Shown here piece by piece: positions 45,351 to 56,689 of a DNA stretch of 64,000 nucleotides. A program made the position numbers and the translations under genes. The DNA is from Beverwykella pulmonaria. Its lineage: Eukaryota; Ascomycota; Dothideomycetes; Pleosporales; Melanommataceae. The DNA lies in assembly GCA_001599595.1 (NCBI GenBank), contig BCHH01000011.1:1075894-1139893 (forward strand), in the 5' to 3' direction. Every line of letters starts with the position of its first letter. Position 1 is the stretch's first letter. Below the pieces are notes generated by a model. That model was given only the letters and a program-made list of their open reading frames with translations, did not search any database and was not told the origin of the DNA.

Positions 45351-46148
45351 GAGATGGATGAACGGAAAAAATGATTGAGATGTAATGATGAATGATGAAA
45401 AGAAAAGAATTCATGTGGTTTTGGTATTAATCATTCGCCGAACCTGCAAGTGGTTTTTTTTGCCAGTATATTTGCCTGCAAAGGTGTAGAAGAGGTGTGG
45501 TCCGCACTTTCCGACGTCACGCACTCCAAGTTCACAAGCAGACGATCGTGCAACCTCAAACAAGCTCTTGCATACAGAGACCTTATATGTAATGTTCATC
45601 TACATGGGAACAAACAGACAAACCCTTCGAAACCTTGCACCTTGCAGGGATCTCATCAAAGCTATGAACAAGAAGAAAATACAAATTCAACCAACACCTT
45701 CATCACATCGCATAACACCGCCTAGGTTGCAAAGCAAGGCAACGCAAGAGCAAGACAAAACACCCTGATCTAAAAACAAAAGCGTTAACCGTCACGCACA
45801 GTGTCCAAACGCCGGCCCGAGTCCCCCGTTCACAAGAAACCTCTGGACGGCAAGATCACAAAGGGTAAAGCCCGCATCCAACATGGCGAAAGGAAAGCCT
45901 AAGGGGACCAAACAACGACTACACAGCAAGCGCCGTGCAAGCCCATTCCAAATGTGCAAAAATTAAAGTGTATATAACAAGTGACGATCCTGGACGTTCA
46001 GCCGTGGCTTTTGGGTGTGTTCATAACTTCGGAGACGTCGTAGCGCATAAATGACGGGGCGGGGTCTAGAGAGGCGGTGGGCAGCCAGCGCAGGTTTCGG
46101 TCGGGGTTGATAGGAATACGATTAGGGATATCAAAAATGGCCAGGAAA
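45351..46148. other. convergent intergenic region
   Basis: Holds the 3' flanks of the ArgJ and RFX genes. No ORF with motifs. The presumed RFX 3' UTR is included. Confidence 0.4.
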
Positions 46149-48789
46149 CTAGCTGACTACGGGAGAAATTTGGGCGAGATGGGTCTGCAGCTGGTGCATA
46201 GTGGAAGCGAACTTGGAGTCGAGGCCGTCGTCAAGAAGAGCGATTGCACTGTCGTCATGGGTTTGTTCTTGCTGCGATGTTGGGAGATCGAGATCGATGT
46301 TGAAGCTCAATGGTTCGTACTGTTGAGTATTTCGTCGAGAATGGACTGTTCATCTTGTGTCAGTCAACTACCAAAGCGTGGACAAAAGGGAATGAACCAA
46401 AGACTCACTTTCTGGGTTAGCATTCTCCGCATCCTGCATGTGAACATTACTGTTCGTGATAAAATTCTGGGTCGGGCCAAACTCGGCGTCCATGCTGCTG
46501 TATCGGCTCTCGTTGTTGCTTCCACTTCCGTTCGCCATGCCCGCGTTCATGGGGTCATTCATCATCCCGGGGGAGTATGAGATGGAGTTCCAATTGGGCG
46601 GGCTGTGGGCGAGGAAACCACCGAGCGATGCCAACCATTGTGCCATCTCGTCAATGAACACCTTTGTTAGCCACCAACCCTGGAAGCTGGTGCCATTCTC
46701 GACCGTGATTTCGCGGACGACAGCGGATCCGAGCGCGTTGATGCAGTGCAATAACGTCCGAGCAGGAGCATGTGGAAATCTCGTGGGAAGGTGTGTTAGA
46801 AATGCTGCTATGCGATGGATAACTGTCTCGTTCGTGGCATCGCTGGCATCTGGCGAGTCATCGTGGTAGAGTGTACCATCTGGTAACCACATCTCCGGCT
46901 TGAGAGGGGTGAGTAGGCCGCGGATCTCAGTTTTGAGTATGTTGAAGACCTGCTCATGCCCACACGACTGGGGCAGTTCGTTCTCGATAATGCGTTTCAG
47001 GTTCACATAGGCCATCCAGTCTGCCCACATCTTGTCGCGGTTCTCGTCTGGCACCAACATAGCAGCTGCTGCGTGTGCGGTTGAATTGACTCGGAGCATC
47101 TGTCGGAGCAGATGCGCGAAAACGGTTGCGGGCTCGAGTTTCGCCTCAAGAACATGCAGCGGGAGAGCGCCGAAAATTTTGCTGAGGTGGGGATGCAGAG
47201 TCTTGGACACGGTATCCAGGAACTTTAGCACGGAAGGAGGAGCTACTTGCAGGGTGAGCTGAGAGATGTTGCGTATCATCTTCTGGTACATAAGCCAGTC
47301 GCATTCCTTTATCCAGGGAGCCAGCTCGGGCTGGGCAAACAGGCGCTGCACTGGCAGAGTCAGTGTGCCATGGAAGGAGTTGAAAAGCCGAAAAAACTGC
47401 TTGTCCTTGCAGTACCGGACCGCGTCCACAAGGGATGTGCAGTGGGTGCGGTATAACGCAACTAGGGCTCCAACCAGATCGGGATCTGTTCTAGCAGGGA
47501 GATAGGGGGTGATATCTGGGAGTTCCACGTTCGGGTCACCTTGGACCTCCAACTGGTCTGGTGTCGGAAACTTGAGCTCGCACTCGTAAGTAAAAGAGGT
47601 TGGCTGGCGGGTAGTTGGGCGATAAGAGGATGCATAGATGTTGGTGAACAAAAGGCCTTTGGAGGATCCTTGTGAGTTGTAGCCGCTGTTGGACTCGAAC
47701 ACCTGGTCTTGGGGAGGGAAGGCAGCGGTATCTGCAGGTGCGCGTGACATGGCACTAGAATGTGTCAGCTATATCTCTCTCACCAAAATGGACTTGAAGC
47801 GGGACGCATACTTGAAGTCAAGGGTAGGCGCTATGGAATTCTGCCGAGTCAGCCCATGCTGCTCCAAGGGTGCAGTCGCTGGTCGTCGGGTGTCATCTGC
47901 ATCGTCGGTGTCGTTGATCAAGGCAAGATCCACATAGTGATACTTTGATTCTCCTCGAACGCCCAGGCGTCGAGTGTTGATGCCCGGAAAGATGACACGC
48001 ACAAGCTTTCCAAAAGATGCTGGATTCAGTGGTATGACGCGTTCGGTGCCGCATCGTTCTGCGTATTTGGAGTATACTCGATTACGGGGTACTGAGGTTT
48101 TGGCGGTCCTACAGACGGATTTCAACCTGTAGGATGGTGAGCACCTCCCTTGATCCCAAAAGCTGCGCAACTCACCAAAGCATGGCAAACAGCTGCTTGG
48201 ACTTCTCGGCCTTGGAGGTCCTGTCCATGGCAATTACTTCGGCAGCAACATCCTTTAGCTCCCGTGACTCATTAGAGACCAACATCTCTCTCAATTCCTT
48301 GTCGTTGGTCGCGGCTCCAGTCGCAGCGCCCTTCTTCTTCTTCTCCTCTGCCTGAACCGGTGCAGGTGCGTATTGCTGCTGCTGCTGTTGCTGCTGGGCC
48401 ATGGCCATCTGAAGCGCGTGGGCATTGTGACTCTGGTCGAAGGAATGCGAACCAAGGTTGTTTGGATGGCCAGGGTTAGGTGCGGAGTCTGCAGCATATC
48501 CGATCAATTGCTGCATCGCCTCGATTGGCATGCCATCTTGTTGGCTGACATGGTTCGCAGCTTGGAGGATGGGCTCGAGGGATTGGTAGCTCGCGTTGTA
48601 TTGCGGGTGCGGGTAGTTGTTCTGGTGCTGCGGTGGTTGCGGCTGCTGTTGGAACTGAGCCTGGTTGCCGTGCGACTGGCTGTGCTGGTCGAAGGAGCGG
48701 ATGCTCGTCGTCGATGCGCGGGAGAGTGGTCGATTGCTCCTGACCGACATGGAGGTGTTGGACCTCGAGCGTCGGATGTTGTTTGGCAT
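46149..48789 (-). CDS. RFX-family transcription factor
   Basis: Four exons (48176-48789, 47812-48126, 46409-47754, 46149-46345) join in phase to give 823 residues. The N-terminus is basic and Ser-rich (RRSRSNTSMSVRSN), then Gln-rich with an uninterrupted Gln run coded by CAG/CAA near 48380. The RFX winged-helix DNA-binding domain starts at the exon 1/2 junction (WLKSVCRTAKTSVPRNRVYS) and includes NPASFGKLVRVIFPGINTRRLG and RGESKYHYVDLAL. A conserved RFX central region follows (PTPDQLEV, WIKECDWLMYQKMIR, GWWLTKVFIDEMAQW). The last exon uses the acceptor at 46346-46347, because a nearer AG shifts the frame. Fungal relatives (Crt1/CpcR1/RfxA) repress DNA-damage genes or control development; the role here is open. 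Confidence 0.93.
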
Positions 48790-49678
48790 TGTGCGCGGAC
48801 CCTGGTGATGGATTTTGCGCGGTGTTTATTTACCACCCAAACAATGCGAGTTGAGTAGCAACCCCAGTGCCAGAGGCGGTATGTGTACACACAGCGGCTG
48901 TGCTGTAGCTATCTAGTTCTAGGGCGCGCGAGGGGGCGGGATTAGTAGTGCGTCTCGTTGGGGGGTGGGATGGGTTGCTGTGTCGAGTCCTGGCGAATTT
49001 CTGCGACTGTTGGCGTTTGTTTGGTCAGGGTCGAAGCGGCGACGAGGCGATAAAATACGTCGTTGCAGGCAATTTGGCATAGACGAAGGAACGAGAAGCG
49101 GATAAGAGAAGTCCAGCAGAGCGTGGCGGGCGGGGGGGGTGTCCCTGGCGAGCGTCCCTTTGTTGTTGTGATGTTTACCTTGAGCTCGGCGGTTGCTTCG
49201 GTACCTGCCTTTGCTGACTTCGCCGCGGGTCACGTGCCATGCCATTCCCAATTAGACGCAGCCGAACGGCGGAACCGCCAACGAACACCTCCGCCCTGCC
49301 GAAATAAAGCTGCGGGTGCTGCCCTCGGCGACACTTTGCGCGCTGCTCTCGGCGACACTTGGGTGCTGTGCATGCCGGCGCCAGAGCTGCCGGCAGTGTA
49401 GAATGCAGGCGCGCACCCGCCTGTGTAGACGCCGCTCGACGGCCGCCAACTGCTGTGCGCTGTTTGGCTCGTGAAAGCGCTGACGTATTTAGCGATGACG
49501 CTGCGACCCACCCGCATCCCACAATCAACTGCCCTGCCCTTTGATTCTCTCCTCCTCTCCTCCACAAAGACACCCACATCCCACCCAGCAAGCAGCCCAA
49601 GCGTGCCCGCCGCATTCTCCACCGCACCCACAACCGCATCTACGAACACCTGCAACGACAACCACCGCATCCTCCACC
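48790..49678. other. divergent promoter region of RFX and YOP1 genes
   Basis: About 890 bp between two divergent start codons, GC-rich in the middle with CCGGCGCCAGAGCTGCCGGC-like local palindromes. Open frames on the minus strand (49175-49670) are low-complexity and overlap, without motif. The region probably carries both leaders. Confidence 0.45.
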
Positions 49679-50639
49679 ATGTCTATCCAAGATAAAGCCC
49701 AGGCTCACTTGTCGCAGCTCGACAAAGAGGTAAGCCCACTTCCTTCTGCCTCCCGGGCGGCCAAAACCCCCGGGCACGTGCTGCAACGCAGCGACAGCTC
49801 AGCGCTGTCGCGCTCTCTGCCATGAGTTCCAGCTTGCTAACCACAACGTGTTCTCCAGCTGTCCAAATACCCCGCCCTCAACAACTTTGAGAAGCAGACG
49901 TCGGTGCCCAAGGTCTATGCCATCCTCGGCCTCGGGGCCCTCTACTTTTTCCTGGTCTTCTTCAACATCGCCGGCGCATTCCTCGTTAACATCGCGGGAT
50001 TCATCATTCCCGGCTACTACTCGCTGAATGCGCTGTTCAGTGCCAGCAAGGTCGACGATACTCAGGTGCGTACATTCCGAAGTGCTGCGGCAGCTGTCGC
50101 AGGACTGTGTTTCGCACAGCATGCTAATCTCGTTGCAGTGGTTGACGGTAAGGCCCCCAGTGTCCTTTTCGAATCCGTGAAACAGCTCCAATTCTCCCGC
50201 ATGGCTGTTCATCCACGTCTTGGCTAATTTCTGGTATAGTATTGGGTCACCTATGCTTTCTTGACGTAAGTGCAGTGTTTTGCACCGGAGTTTGCGACCG
50301 TGGTACTGACCCCGCTAGTGTCTTTGAAAGTGCCGTCAACGCAGTTTATTGGTTCCGTATGTCTTCGCGATAAGGACATTTCGCAACACAGCTGATCTTG
50401 CCCAGCCTTCTACTACACCTTCAAATTCGTCCTGATCCTCTGGATGGCTCTTCCCCAGACTGCGTATGTCTCATGACTGAACACCTGCCGTTTTCGGACT
50501 GACAATGGGTAGTGGCGCCCAGATCATCTTCCGATCTTTCATCCAGCCCGTCTTCTCACGCTACTTCCTCGAGAGTGGCTCGACCGCCGCCAACCTCCGC
50601 GCTAAAGCCGATTCGGCCGGCAAGTCCCACGACTTGTAA
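49679..50639 (+). CDS. YOP1: Yop1/REEP-family ER membrane-shaping protein
   Basis: Seven exons (49679-49729, 49859-50065, 50139-50147, 50240-50265, 50319-50356, 50406-50463, 50513-50639) join in phase to give 171 residues. Exon 3 is only 9 nt and encodes WLT. The protein shows QLDKELSKYPALNNFEKQT, then the paired long hydrophobic hairpins (VYAILGLGALYFFLVFFN, LVNIAGFIIPGYYSL, YWVTYAFLTVFES, YWFPFYYTFKFVLILWMALPQT) and a polar tail starting GAQIIF. This is the TB2/DP1/HVA22 fold that inserts as a wedge to curve tubular ER. The exon pattern is dense, but every junction reconstitutes the conserved sequence. Confidence 0.95.
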
Positions 50640-53342
50640 GCCGGCTGCAACCACGACAATGTTTCTGACAGCTGCAAGCACCCAAACCCGCAGGTGAAGC
50701 GGGCGTGGCAAAACAGGGCGGCTTGGGCGGCTTGGGTCCGATGATAGTGCGCGGCTTCGAGTCCCTATCTGTGATAAGGACAATGACAACGACAATGACA
50801 AGAAAGGATTTTTTCTGCGAATCACAGTCAAACGACACTAATACGTGGTGCTTGGATGGGCGACGCATGATGTCTCTTTGGCTGGAGTTTTTATAGATCG
50901 TGGCGAGGCAATGGTATTGATGTTCGTGTTTGATCCATCCCTCTGGTTAGTGTTACTCGCATCCTACGGTTTATATACGATAAGACTCTTCTCTTTCCTA
51001 CTCCTTCTTGCCCTGGCTATTCTGTGATGTCGGAGCGTAAAAGTGAAGCCATCCAGAGATGTCTCAACCTCCTACCGTCTCTTCTTCAACGTCAAGTTCA
51101 TTGCCACTACACCAAAACGAACGTCAAATGAACGAGAACATTGCCCAGTCGGTTGCTCGGACTTTGCACGCAAGTTGACAGCTACCTTCCTCTCTGCCAA
51201 ACGTACAAGCGGCTCATTATTGCGTTCCAAGAAACGCGGCCCACGGACACTGACGTGACTATGGTTGCGCTGGGATGTCCAGACACTGCGGACAAATGCG
51301 GGATTCCGCTGGGTGCTCAGGATGTTTTGGGCTTCTCCGTGTCCATCAAGAAAGCAGTGGTCTAAGTGAGCCACGCGCGAAACTTCGACATCGCCTTCGC
51401 GCTTGCGCAGTTCAGAGCAAACACTGTCTGCGATACAATTCCATGCATTTCACGCCACCTTGGACGTAATCTGCCAGAATTTCGGAACGGCTCGACGTTG
51501 AGAAATAGAGTAAAGGCTGTCTGGCCGAAGGGAGATGTCGGTCGTGCTGTGGGGTTCTACTTAGGCACTAGAGGATGAAGTTGGGGTTTAAGGAGTGGAC
51601 GGAGGCGTGCGTGTTGGATAGGATGGAAAGGGATTTGATAATGGAAGTGGAGAATGAAGATGCGATTGAAGGCATCGAGAATGAAGTGCACGAGGGTAAT
51701 GAGGGAAATAAGAGAATGAAGGCGAGAGCGAGAAGGGCACTTTTTACCAGATTCTGGAAGAGAACGGTGATTGTCTAGGGGAAGATAAGGAGACTGATTT
51801 CGAACAAGCTGGTGAAGAAAGCCCCTAGTGCGGCGACCTCGACAATAACGGATCGTCCTGGTAATGGCTAGAGGGCATAGTTAGTCGTGAGCGCCCTGTC
51901 ATTTATTAGCAGACGCTGATGAGTTTTTGAGCCGCTTGCGCATTCGTTCCTGCGACACAAGATTTAGTAGAGGCCTTCGCGTCCAAGCACAAGAACATGA
52001 AAATAGCAACTTGCCCATCTTAGGGCTAGACTAAGGACTTGGACATCACTGATTGACCAACGAGCAGTGGACTAGAAACGAGCATATTAATAAGCACCTT
52101 ATTCCGAGCTCTTCAGTAAATGATCTTGAAAAGTTCATCGTCACAAAAGAATTCATGATTAGAGAGCATAAGAACAGCCTGACCCCTTAGCCATATTAAT
52201 GACACTGAGAATGTTCTCTCAAGTTCACACTTGGCTTAGATAACATCATGCTGTCCAACCGCGGTAAAGTGAATGCGGATCAACTCGATATTCCGTGGAG
52301 ATTCGCCTTGGGGTTAGAGAGGGAGCTCTCAAAGTCTCCACTCTCCTCCTCCTAACAACAACCACCTTGTCCACCTTCACCCTGTCCTCCCCTTCCTCCT
52401 CCCTAACCCTAACTACCCTAATGTCACGGCGACGAGGCATTCAGGTATGAACACTAGATATCAAGTATCAGATTCAGGGATTGATTGCTACGTGTGACTG
52501 TCGTGATGGTTCAAGACGTCAGATGCAGAGGAAGGAGAGTTTCTCTGCCAGGCTATATACAGATTGTGCTGGGCTCGTGCGCAGCCAAGGTGTCGCGTAA
52601 CGTGTCAGGGGAAGCGAGCTTGTCAGGGGAACCACAATGGTTACCGTGACACAAGTACCCTATTTAGAGAGGAAAACTAGGTGAAAGCAATTGCACAGTA
52701 GTTGTCTTGATCCTTTCACTAAACAAAGCATTAACTAGACAACACCTTTGTGCTAACTAATTATTTACTACTAATTCCTTTGTTTAATTCACCCTTTGTT
52801 TGGATGCATTTTATAGAATAGAAGAAACGCTTTCAAATGATAGTAATTTTGACAGGGTTGAGGGGGTATTAAGGAGAGAAGTACACAGTTGAAAATAGTG
52901 AGATCAATGGCTGACAGACGAACCGATATACAAACAACTAGCTACCATTTTCCCTCAGACACTCAGGACAGAATCGCCCCTCCGCTGTTTAATGCGCTAT
53001 GATTGGCTTAGAAGTTCCTAGTAGTCTCGAAAGTTTCGCTTGTCCCTAAATAGCTTAGGGGCGATTCCGGGTTGAGCGCCTGACTCCAAATGCAGAGCTT
53101 CCTCTCCTTACAGCACAACACGTGTATTCATTAGCCCTCAACTTCGTTCTGTGACAGCGGGTAGCCGAAGGTCCGATGGACAATCGGTTACCCGCTGACA
53201 CGTGCTCGATCATTCATCGGATTATTCCACCACAATATTTAGCCGATAATCGAAAGCCCTGCATCCTAGCCGTCACGCTCCGTACATATTCACAATTTAA
53301 GAGAGCGCTGCTGAAATTCGACCCTTATCGCAAAGTAGAGAC
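50640..53342. other. 2.7 kb gene-poor accessory region
   Basis: No gene is supported. The best frame is 51575-51778 on the plus strand (67 codons, with GFKEWTEACVLDRMERDL and an acidic middle), without homology I recognise. A short telomere-like stretch (CCCTAACCCTAACTACCCTAA) is at 52401-52421. From about 51,900 the sequence is AT-rich and looks decayed. Confidence 0.4.
53156..53218. repeat. hairpin-bearing repeat, left copy
   Basis: Arms AGCGGGTAGCCGA (53156-53168) and TCGGTTACCCGCT (53184-53196) are reverse complements with one mismatch, separated by 15 nt. The sequence GAAGGTCCGATGGACA through ACACGTGCTCGATCATTCATC recurs, diverged, at 57971-58025 in the same orientation. The pair flanks the HET gene and its divergent neighbour. 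Confidence 0.6.
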
Positions 53343-55850
53343 CTACATGATATGAAATTCCTCATTATCCCCAGGATTCGACAGGCGGTCACCCTCAGGT
53401 GAGTTCCCCTTCAACCGGCTAGCCTGTTCTCTAAATCGTGTAGCTTCACCATCCATAAACCCGTGGACATAACATTCACCCACCCACTCATACAAGACAT
53501 CCCCTTTAGCCTCGCTATCCGCAGATAGTCTTACCGCAGGCTTCCCGCCCACAAGCTTCCTCAATAGAATAGGCACACTACACCCGTGCAGAATGCACAC
53601 TAAATCGCCTTTTTTCACCGTGGCAGGCGCAAGGCCCAAGTGGCTCGGCGTTTTGTGATTCTGGAACATGACGAGCTTCCGCTTCCAAGTTACGCATTGC
53701 ATACGTTTGAGGAAATGGTAGATAGCTGACGGGCAGTCATACGAGAGGAGCTCCTTGCTATTGAGGTCCCCGCCACGAGGCCGTCGATTGAAAGTATCTT
53801 TGCACGCGCGCTTCCAGTGCGAGGGCGGGCGCTTGCCGTGCGCATCTCGGTTCCCAACTAAGGTGCGCCAAAATACGTCCGGAGGGAACTCCTTTGTATC
53901 AGCCCAACCCACAGCTTCAAGCCAATTGAATGGAATGATCCCTTCGATAGCTGGCGTGAACCTGCGCCCGATTTTATCAATAACGAAGCCTTGAACCGCA
54001 AGGATGCGGGGATTGTATTTCATCATTCCCCAGAAGGCGACTGGATGGTCTTTGTTTGCGCTGTACACCTTCATGTCTAAGCCGGGCTTGCCAACAAGAG
54101 GATCGGCGTTCACGCGCCGGTAGGCTCGGTTCGGCCCAACAGCAAATGCGTTGTTGCAAAGACGGGGAATCCATGTCGGCAACGGGGGCTCATTCTTATC
54201 CTTGTCCGGCTCCGGCGCCCAGGGGTGGCATAGTATATCTAGGGACTTGGATTTGGGTATGACAAACTCCAAAAAGTCTCGGCATACTTCAAATACGGTT
54301 TTCTTGTAGTCCACAACAATCCTCTGGTCTTGAATGCCCCCGATCAGCCTTTTAAGTGCGCCCCTAGCCCTAAACGCCTGATCTTTTGACAGTGCCCGTT
54401 CCAGCGTCTTTTTCGAACCTTTTGAACTTTCCGCAATATCTTCGGTTGTCGATTGAGTGATAATTATGGGTGGCGGTTGTGTTGATTTAGAGGTAGGTGA
54501 CATTGGGGTTTCCTGCTCATCCTCCTTCAAGGGCTCAATTCTGGCTTTTTGCTGAGTGTTTTCCCGTACAACACTTGGCTCTGGATTTGGAAAGCTGCTA
54601 CCACCCGGAGGGTCAAAAAAATCCGATTTTGCTTCCAAGCCATCCGCATCTCTCGTGCTGATACTGGATGCTCGTCTTCTTCGAGGCGCAATATCTAATC
54701 TCGGTCTTGGTGAAGGGGGAGGGGATTCGTGGAGATGGTCACCGAATACCGGCCCCGAAGTATCTAGATTCTCTTGGAGCAATGTCCTAAAGATGTGGCC
54801 CCAGTCTGGGGCGTGTTTGTCTGCTGGTTTCGCATCCTTAGCCAGCCAAAGGATCGCGTACAGTGTATCACGAGGATCAGATGCCTCAAACACAGTTAAG
54901 AACGACATCAGAGCTTCTAAAGAAAGGAGGTTCTCGTGAATCCGGCCGTCCTCCGACTTACGGAAGACATTGTCCCAAGCATAGACAAGTCTAACCGCTC
55001 CAAGTTCATCTAAATCTCCAATGTAATCTGGATGGTGGTGGTACTTCTCAGATTGCAGGAAAAGCCGCCGAATGTCATCCTGCTTGAATGAGAATAGAGA
55101 AACGGCGTCAGCAAATTCCTGCCAGGATTGAGACTTATTCCCACAGTGGATGATTGCCTTGGTCGCTCGCACTAATTCTTGGACAATCCAACGCCGATTG
55201 AACCAGGGTCTCCTCATTAAGGAGAGAAGTGCATCCCACTCTTCAGCATACTGTGGATCGGAACATAGGTGATCGATATCATCTAGATTGACACATCGCT
55301 TGATGAAGTCGATGGCAAGGTCACTTTTCCCTTCTTGTCGACCCAGCCAGATACACACTCTTTCAGCCTTATTGTAAATCTCAGACATCATTGGTATCTG
55401 CGCGCTCTTTTCCTCGCTATCATTCTGATCCATGCAGAGGGCGTCAATCCAAAAGAAGAGGTGAACCTCATCAGATCGAAGCTGGATTAGAGCCTGTTCC
55501 AGATTGGGTTTAATGGGAATTGTGTAAGGCTCATTGTCATGCATGATAGTAATGTTATTGGTAGGTGCATCAGTTCCCCAAGTATAGGACAAGGCTCGGT
55601 AGCTTTGAAGTAATGAATCGCTCTGATTCGGTTCGGTGTTTATGGGCGGCCCCTCTGTGACTTTTCCGTCGCCAGTCGCGTCACTGCTATTCTCCTGGGC
55701 ACTAGCTGCCGGTCTGTTGACACTCGATCTGATAGTGTGGACAATCAGCTGGCCTCTTAGTTCTGAGCTCGATTCTCCCGGGTGCAACTTGAGCAAGCGT
55801 ATCTGACCGATCCCAAGGGGTGTCAGCCTCCAGTATTCGTATGGCCGCAT
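53343..55850 (-). CDS. HET-domain (heterokaryon incompatibility) protein
   Basis: The frame is open from 55880, but the first ATG is at 55850 (MRPYEYWRLTPLG), giving 835 residues with no intron. The HET domain lies at about residues 84-230: YRALSYTWGTD, PNLEQALIQLR, FFWIDALCMDQND, EKSAQIPMMSEIYNKAERV and MRRPWFNRRWIVQELVRA. The rest is mixed: a low-complexity, Pro/Ser-rich middle (about 380-480) and a C-terminal module with FCRDFLEF-like and HGCSVPILLRK motifs typical of large HET proteins. Such proteins trigger cell death after fusion of unlike fungal individuals; TIR-like function of the HET domain is a family inference. It is divergent from the gene at 56690. Confidence 0.93.
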   Translation of the reverse strand: MRPYEYWRLTPLGIGQIRLLKLHPGESSSELRGQLIVHTIRSSVNRPAASAQENSSDATGDGKVTEGPPINTEPNQSDSLLQSYRALSYTWGTDAPTNNITIMHDNEPYTIPIKPNLEQALIQLRSDEVHLFFWIDALCMDQNDSEEKSAQIPMMSEIYNKAERVCIWLGRQEGKSDLAIDFIKRCVNLDDIDHLCSDPQYAEEWDALLSLMRRPWFNRRWIVQELVRATKAIIHCGNKSQSWQEFADAVSLFSFKQDDIRRLFLQSEKYHHHPDYIGDLDELGAVRLVYAWDNVFRKSEDGRIHENLLSLEALMSFLTVFEASDPRDTLYAILWLAKDAKPADKHAPDWGHIFRTLLQENLDTSGPVFGDHLHESPPPSPRPRLDIAPRRRRASSISTRDADGLEAKSDFFDPPGGSSFPNPEPSVVRENTQQKARIEPLKEDEQETPMSPTSKSTQPPPIIITQSTTEDIAESSKGSKKTLERALSKDQAFRARGALKRLIGGIQDQRIVVDYKKTVFEVCRDFLEFVIPKSKSLDILCHPWAPEPDKDKNEPPLPTWIPRLCNNAFAVGPNRAYRRVNADPLVGKPGLDMKVYSANKDHPVAFWGMMKYNPRILAVQGFVIDKIGRRFTPAIEGIIPFNWLEAVGWADTKEFPPDVFWRTLVGNRDAHGKRPPSHWKRACKDTFNRRPRGGDLNSKELLSYDCPSAIYHFLKRMQCVTWKRKLVMFQNHKTPSHLGLAPATVKKGDLVCILHGCSVPILLRKLVGGKPAVRLSADSEAKGDVLYEWVGECYVHGFMDGEATRFREQASRLKGNSPEGDRLSNPGDNEEFHIM

Positions 55851-56689
55851 ATAGTTGGAGTGCCAATGGGGCCGGGTCAATCCCTAGAGTATGGAAGCTA
55901 GAAGTAACAGTAAGGCAAAAAGTCTCGACTAGGTTGAAACGACAGCCTGAGGCCAATTCACATCAGTAGATTGAAGTCTCACAACAGTATTTCAGGCAGA
56001 GGTCTCGCGGGCCTGATATTCTCCAATAACGCCACAATATTGTGAACAGCGACTTTCTTGACCAAAAGAAAGGCAAGAAAGGCAAGAAAGGCGTCTTCGA
56101 TGCCTTATCTTCTACCTTTGATCAGGTGGGATCATTTACCAGACGCAGGCTTGGTTTTCGCTCAGCGGCTGCGTCGCTCTATGGAAGGCTGAATTTTGGC
56201 GCTCGTAGCTGAGGATTGATGATAGAGGTTTGCGAGGTGGGATTGGTTCACTGTTCAGCGCCTTCATGCGGCAAGGCGTCTCTTTTGGGCGCAGCGTGAC
56301 ACATTTGATAGGCATCAGCAAGCCCTCATTTATTCAAAAGGCTTCGAGATGTGTATCTACACCCACTGAGACAATCTTTTTGTTATAAATCTGCAGCCAT
56401 TTCTCCGCCTTCTTACTCCTGTTAGCCCAAAGCCTTCTCGGCGAAGTGGGGCAGGAAAAGCAAAACCTGAGCCTACATCCCTTTAGACTGCGTAGTGAAA
56501 AGTACACTTCATACCGACGTGCAGACATAAGTTTTGCCTACCGAAGCTTCTACGGTATGCTTTCAGTTCTGCGAAACTCTTGGGTTGTCCAAAAGGCGTC
56601 AGAATTGCAACAGTTAATGTACCTCCCTGAGAAAGTACGTGACCTAGCTTCCACTTCAGCCAACCCCCGCTAACATTCTCGCTATCAAG
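55851..56689. promoter_or_regulatory. shared upstream region of the HET gene and membrane protein gene
   Basis: About 840 bp between two divergent start codons. A short direct repeat (AAAGGCAAGAAAGGCAAG) lies at about 56067-56085. Short frames on both strands overlap and have no motif. Confidence 0.35.

Noticed and set aside
51575..51778. 67-codon acidic/basic ORF as a gene
   Set aside because: No homology recognised, no consistent upstream exon, and it lies in a decaying AT-rich region.
52401..52421. Telomere-like CCCTAA repeats
   Set aside because: Only two to three imperfect units inside an ordinary A/C-rich stretch; too short to call an interstitial telomere.
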